Shown here: piece after piece, positions 61,301 through 64,000 of the stretch
How the letters are laid out: each line of letters starts with the position of its first letter
How positions within the stretch are numbered: the stretch's first letter is position 1
NCBI RefSeq assembly: GCF_030463565.1
Contig: NC_134655.1
Location: 9,250,372-9,314,371 of the forward strand
DNA length: 64,000 nucleotides
Origin: Pelecanus crispus
Taxonomy: Eukaryota > Chordata > Aves > Pelecaniformes > Pelecanidae
Direction: 5' to 3'
The notes under the pieces: generated by a model
The model's database searches: none
Told to the model about the DNA's origin: nothing
Seen by the model: only the letters and a program-made list of their open reading frames with translations
Program-made: the position numbers and the translations under genes

Positions 61301-64000
61301 TCTCAAATTCTCAGAACAATAAGAAACAATGCGATTTCAGTCTGAAAAAAGGCATTTTTGTTTCAACAGCTGAAGTACTCACATTTACTCCCCCAAAGAA
61401 TAACAGCTCCAACCTCACCTGTGCAGCTGCACCTGAATGCTAGCGCGGCGCAGCCGTGCGCCCGACTGCTCAGTGGCCTCCTGCTTACTTGCTGGATCGG
61501 AAAGCAATGCGTTACTGCGTCCAGAGCTCTTCTCTAGGCTAGGCAGGGGACAAAACGTTTCAAAGAGCAGTGTGGTTTCTCCTAAGTGCTATCAGACACT
61601 GGAGCACAGCCCTAAGAAGGCTGGAACAAACAGGCAAGGAAAGGAAATGTCCTGAACAGTTCCTGAACTACCCATTCGTCCAGGGCCTTTGTTAGCCTCC
61701 TGGATGTTCCTCTGCCTTTCAAAAAATGAAATAAGAAACAGGGTATTGATTAATACAGAACCATAAAATCAAGCCTCACTTACAGTAACAACATGATGAA
61801 TCTAGTGAGTCTCTCTCTGAACCTGGGTGTAGAGAGAAGTCTTTATACAGCCAGAAGCAGAAATGTTTTGTAAAGCAGAGGAGCCTGGTAGTGAATATTT
61901 CACTGTTTCTGACTACTTCATTTTATCCTACCACTTTCACCTTTACCTACGCAGCAACTCCACTATTCTCGGCATGCGTTAACTGGAATAGGGACACGGT
62001 CCATTGGCAACGTGTTATTTGTAGGCTTCCTTCCTCCTGGACCAGCGAGATGACCGGACCAGCATGCAGCTCTGGTTTTTAACCAGAGAAACTCTCAACT
62101 TGCTAATAGATACCAGTTCCCCTCCGTCCTAGAATCAATGTTAATCACACATTCATCACTGCAAATTGACAACATAAATGCTGACTTGTGCAAACAATGT
62201 TAGAGAAAATGGTGTTCTTGCTGCAGAAGTAAATTATACAGCCTTTCAAGCTTTCTACACTTCTCAGTTTTATGTAAACTCCAATTTCTAAGCCTTTGTT
62301 CTGCCTTTAAAGGTCACACAGTTGAAAGCTATGAAGCATAGCATGTGTTCCCACTGATATTAAAATACTGTTTACTAAATCATGCATATAAATGTAAAGA
62401 AGAAACTGTTTGCAACCTACTGCGTTAATAAGAGATGATTTATCAGACAACACGGTTCCAAGTATCAACATGTGGAATGTAAACATCTGATCTTAATCAT
62501 GCAATGTAATTTTTTTTTGTTGTTTTTTGAAGTAAAGTCTCCACATTGCCATGCAATCACACTAACTTCTGATGACACCGCATTTGACTGATTAAACTCT
62601 TAATCTTGCCAATGCGTAACTTCAGGAATACAAGCGGTCTTTTTAGATTTGAGCATATGATTGCACATTTGCAAGATCAGGATTTCATTTGCATATGCAA
62701 ATTGCAAAACTGCATCTTCCCTTTGTCTGTGTAAGGCCAACTATAGCGCTCCAAATGCTAAACAACCACCGTAGAGCTGGACAGTATTTTTAGCATCTCT
62801 ATGGTGCACTTCTATCTTTAGCTGCTGTGTTCACAAACAATCCCACAGGACACTGCATAGCTAACATAGCTCGGGCTCTTCACCACATTCAATTTTTCTC
62901 CCAAAACACAGTGAAAGCAGACTACACAACAGGCCAGTTCAGGACCTGCCAAAGTTCCTTAGATGCAGTGTCTTGAGCAGAGCAGAGCTATATCAAAGTA
63001 CTAAAACATTAAAACATTAGAGCATTCTGCTCTGGAGTGGGGATGGAGGTTGCCGTGAGTTCCTCCAGGGAAAATACAGCTCTACATTCCGAGTTTGCAC
63101 TGTGTAGATAAATCAAGGAGGACAGTGAAGGATTTCTGCATGTTGTTTCCTAGCAGGGTGTGCCCATGGGTTCATGGCAAATTTCTGGTCAAAGCTTAAC
63201 CCTGCAAGAGAAGTTAATAATTGAACTTGCCAAATCATCACAATTTCTAAATCCAACTGCGTCTTGTTTTTACAAAGAGGCATATTAAACCAGTGAGCCA
63301 TTTTATTAGACTCATGCTCATGTAACAAAAACATGTGTTAGCTCTTGAGTGCCAAGTATCATCCTGGAGGGTTACCAATCCCTGTTACAGATTTTGTAGC
63401 CAGACTGCAGTTATCTGTCATAACAGAGGAGGTAGTTTTGAATACACAGAATGAAGCACGCTGCTCGGTTCGGGAATACTTTACGTGGTCCTGGTCTCTT
63501 TGTAAAACTCTAGGAAGGAGATGTACTGCAGGGTGAAAAAAAGCGCTTGAAACTCACTGCTGACTGTAGTGGGACTATCTTGCGGAAGCCTCCTGGATGG
63601 CTGGGGCACGGCCCCAAGCTTGCTTCTTCGTTCCCTAGAGGAACTTCTGAAAATGGCTGCAGCACCACCAGTTCCAACATGCAACTACAGCAGCTGGGTC
63701 AAGTCTGAGTGCATAGGAAATGTTTCTAGAGTCATCTGTGTGAGGCGTTTCAAAACTACCGGTTTACCACAAAGAGAGAAAAAACTCATCATGGGAATGG
63801 CAGTATTAATCAGATGATTAACCTTTGAAGGTTCAAATCTGAAATGCTTTCCACACCAAGCTGGAGCTGCATATGGAGACGATAGCCTCTGATATCTTGA
63901 TTTACAGAGGAAGTACTGATGGAATCCCATATATCCTGTTAATGCTGAAGGGAAGGGAATTATGTAAAGGAACTATTTTTTTTCATTAAGTGCCTTAGTT
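52354..64000 (-). other. MAMLD1: MAMLD1 upstream intron (at least 11.6 kb)
   Basis: This stretch precedes the large exon. I looked on the minus strand for the N-terminal coding exon and found no convincing match with an in-phase donor, so it is probably beyond 64000. No interspersed repeat was recognised with confidence. Two parts stand out: a GC-richer patch with CpGs at about 56.5-57.5 kb, and an octamer-rich, AT-balanced stretch at about 62.3-62.9 kb. The remainder holds nothing I can name. Confidence 0.65.
62688..62703. promoter_or_regulatory. Palindromic double octamer (POU-factor site)
   Basis: ATTTGCATATGCAAAT is the octamer ATTTGCAT joined head to head with its reverse complement ATGCAAAT, with no spacer. 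It is a perfect 16-bp palindrome. Its centre TGCATATGCA contains the core of the MORE-type element on which POU proteins dimerise. An additional near-octamer (ATTTGCAA, about 62668-62675) and TTGCAAAA (62703-62710) flank it. Function as an enhancer is inference. Confidence 0.6.

Noticed and set aside
52354..64000. N-terminal coding exon of MAMLD1 within the right part
   Set aside because: No minus-strand frame resembles the expected N-terminal segment with an in-phase donor. Short frames here lack any family motif, so the exon is probably outside the window.

Overview
This is vertebrate nuclear DNA, most probably from a bird. The clearest taxonomic sign is a 5'-truncated CR1 LINE at about 30.67-31.41 kb. 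It ends in the ATTCTRTG-type octamer repeats typical of avian CR1 and keeps a readable reverse-transcriptase C-terminus. The rest of the window also fits: CpG-rich islands, long introns, small exons with consensus splice sites, and only old LINE/SINE fossils otherwise. Nothing prokaryotic, viral or plasmid-like was seen.

The main gene is on the minus strand. Four coding exons (about 52353-50614, 21123-20977, 19479-19398 and 19105-18087) join in frame. They give about 995 residues of a mastermind-like protein that I identify as MAMLD1. The first of them matches the remembered human MAMLD1 order of blocks, including the VDQELQ(D/E)LLEELTK acidic block, repeated PSPPYRPEKLSSP blocks and a NTKPLSHF block. 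The last exon carries a mastermind-family C-terminal acidic motif and the stop codon. The N-terminal exon or exons lie beyond the right edge. The 3'UTR probably runs to about 16.8 kb and contains an 18-bp x5 minisatellite.

By left-to-right layout: 1-2.1 kb is probably the first intron of a second minus-strand gene. About 2.1-2.4 kb is a CpG-island promoter with a noncoding first exon ending in a consensus GTGAGT donor. Because MTM1, which has an untranslated exon 1, follows MAMLD1 on the same strand in mammals, I infer this is the MTM1 promoter. No MTM1 codons are visible. 2.4-16.8 kb is the intergenic space, with ancient LINE and MIR-like SINE remnants and a minisatellite. 16.8-21.1 kb holds the last three MAMLD1 exons. 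21.1-50.6 kb is a 29.5-kb intron containing the CR1 copy, a MIR-like relic and several AT-rich, TAAT/octamer-bearing stretches that look like conserved noncoding elements. 50.6-52.35 kb is the large exon with a pure (CAG)19 tract. 52.35-64 kb is the upstream intron, with a striking palindromic double octamer at 62.69 kb.

The two genes are linked by position and not by operon-like expression. MAMLD1 is a nuclear transcriptional co-activator of the mastermind family. MTM1 (inferred here) is a phosphoinositide 3-phosphatase of the endosomal system. I found no convincing undescribed biological system. The points most worth a second look are the tandem ZNF143/THAP11-like motifs in the MTM1-side promoter, the mastermind-type C-terminus of avian MAMLD1, its internal triplication and CAG tract, and the octamer palindrome.
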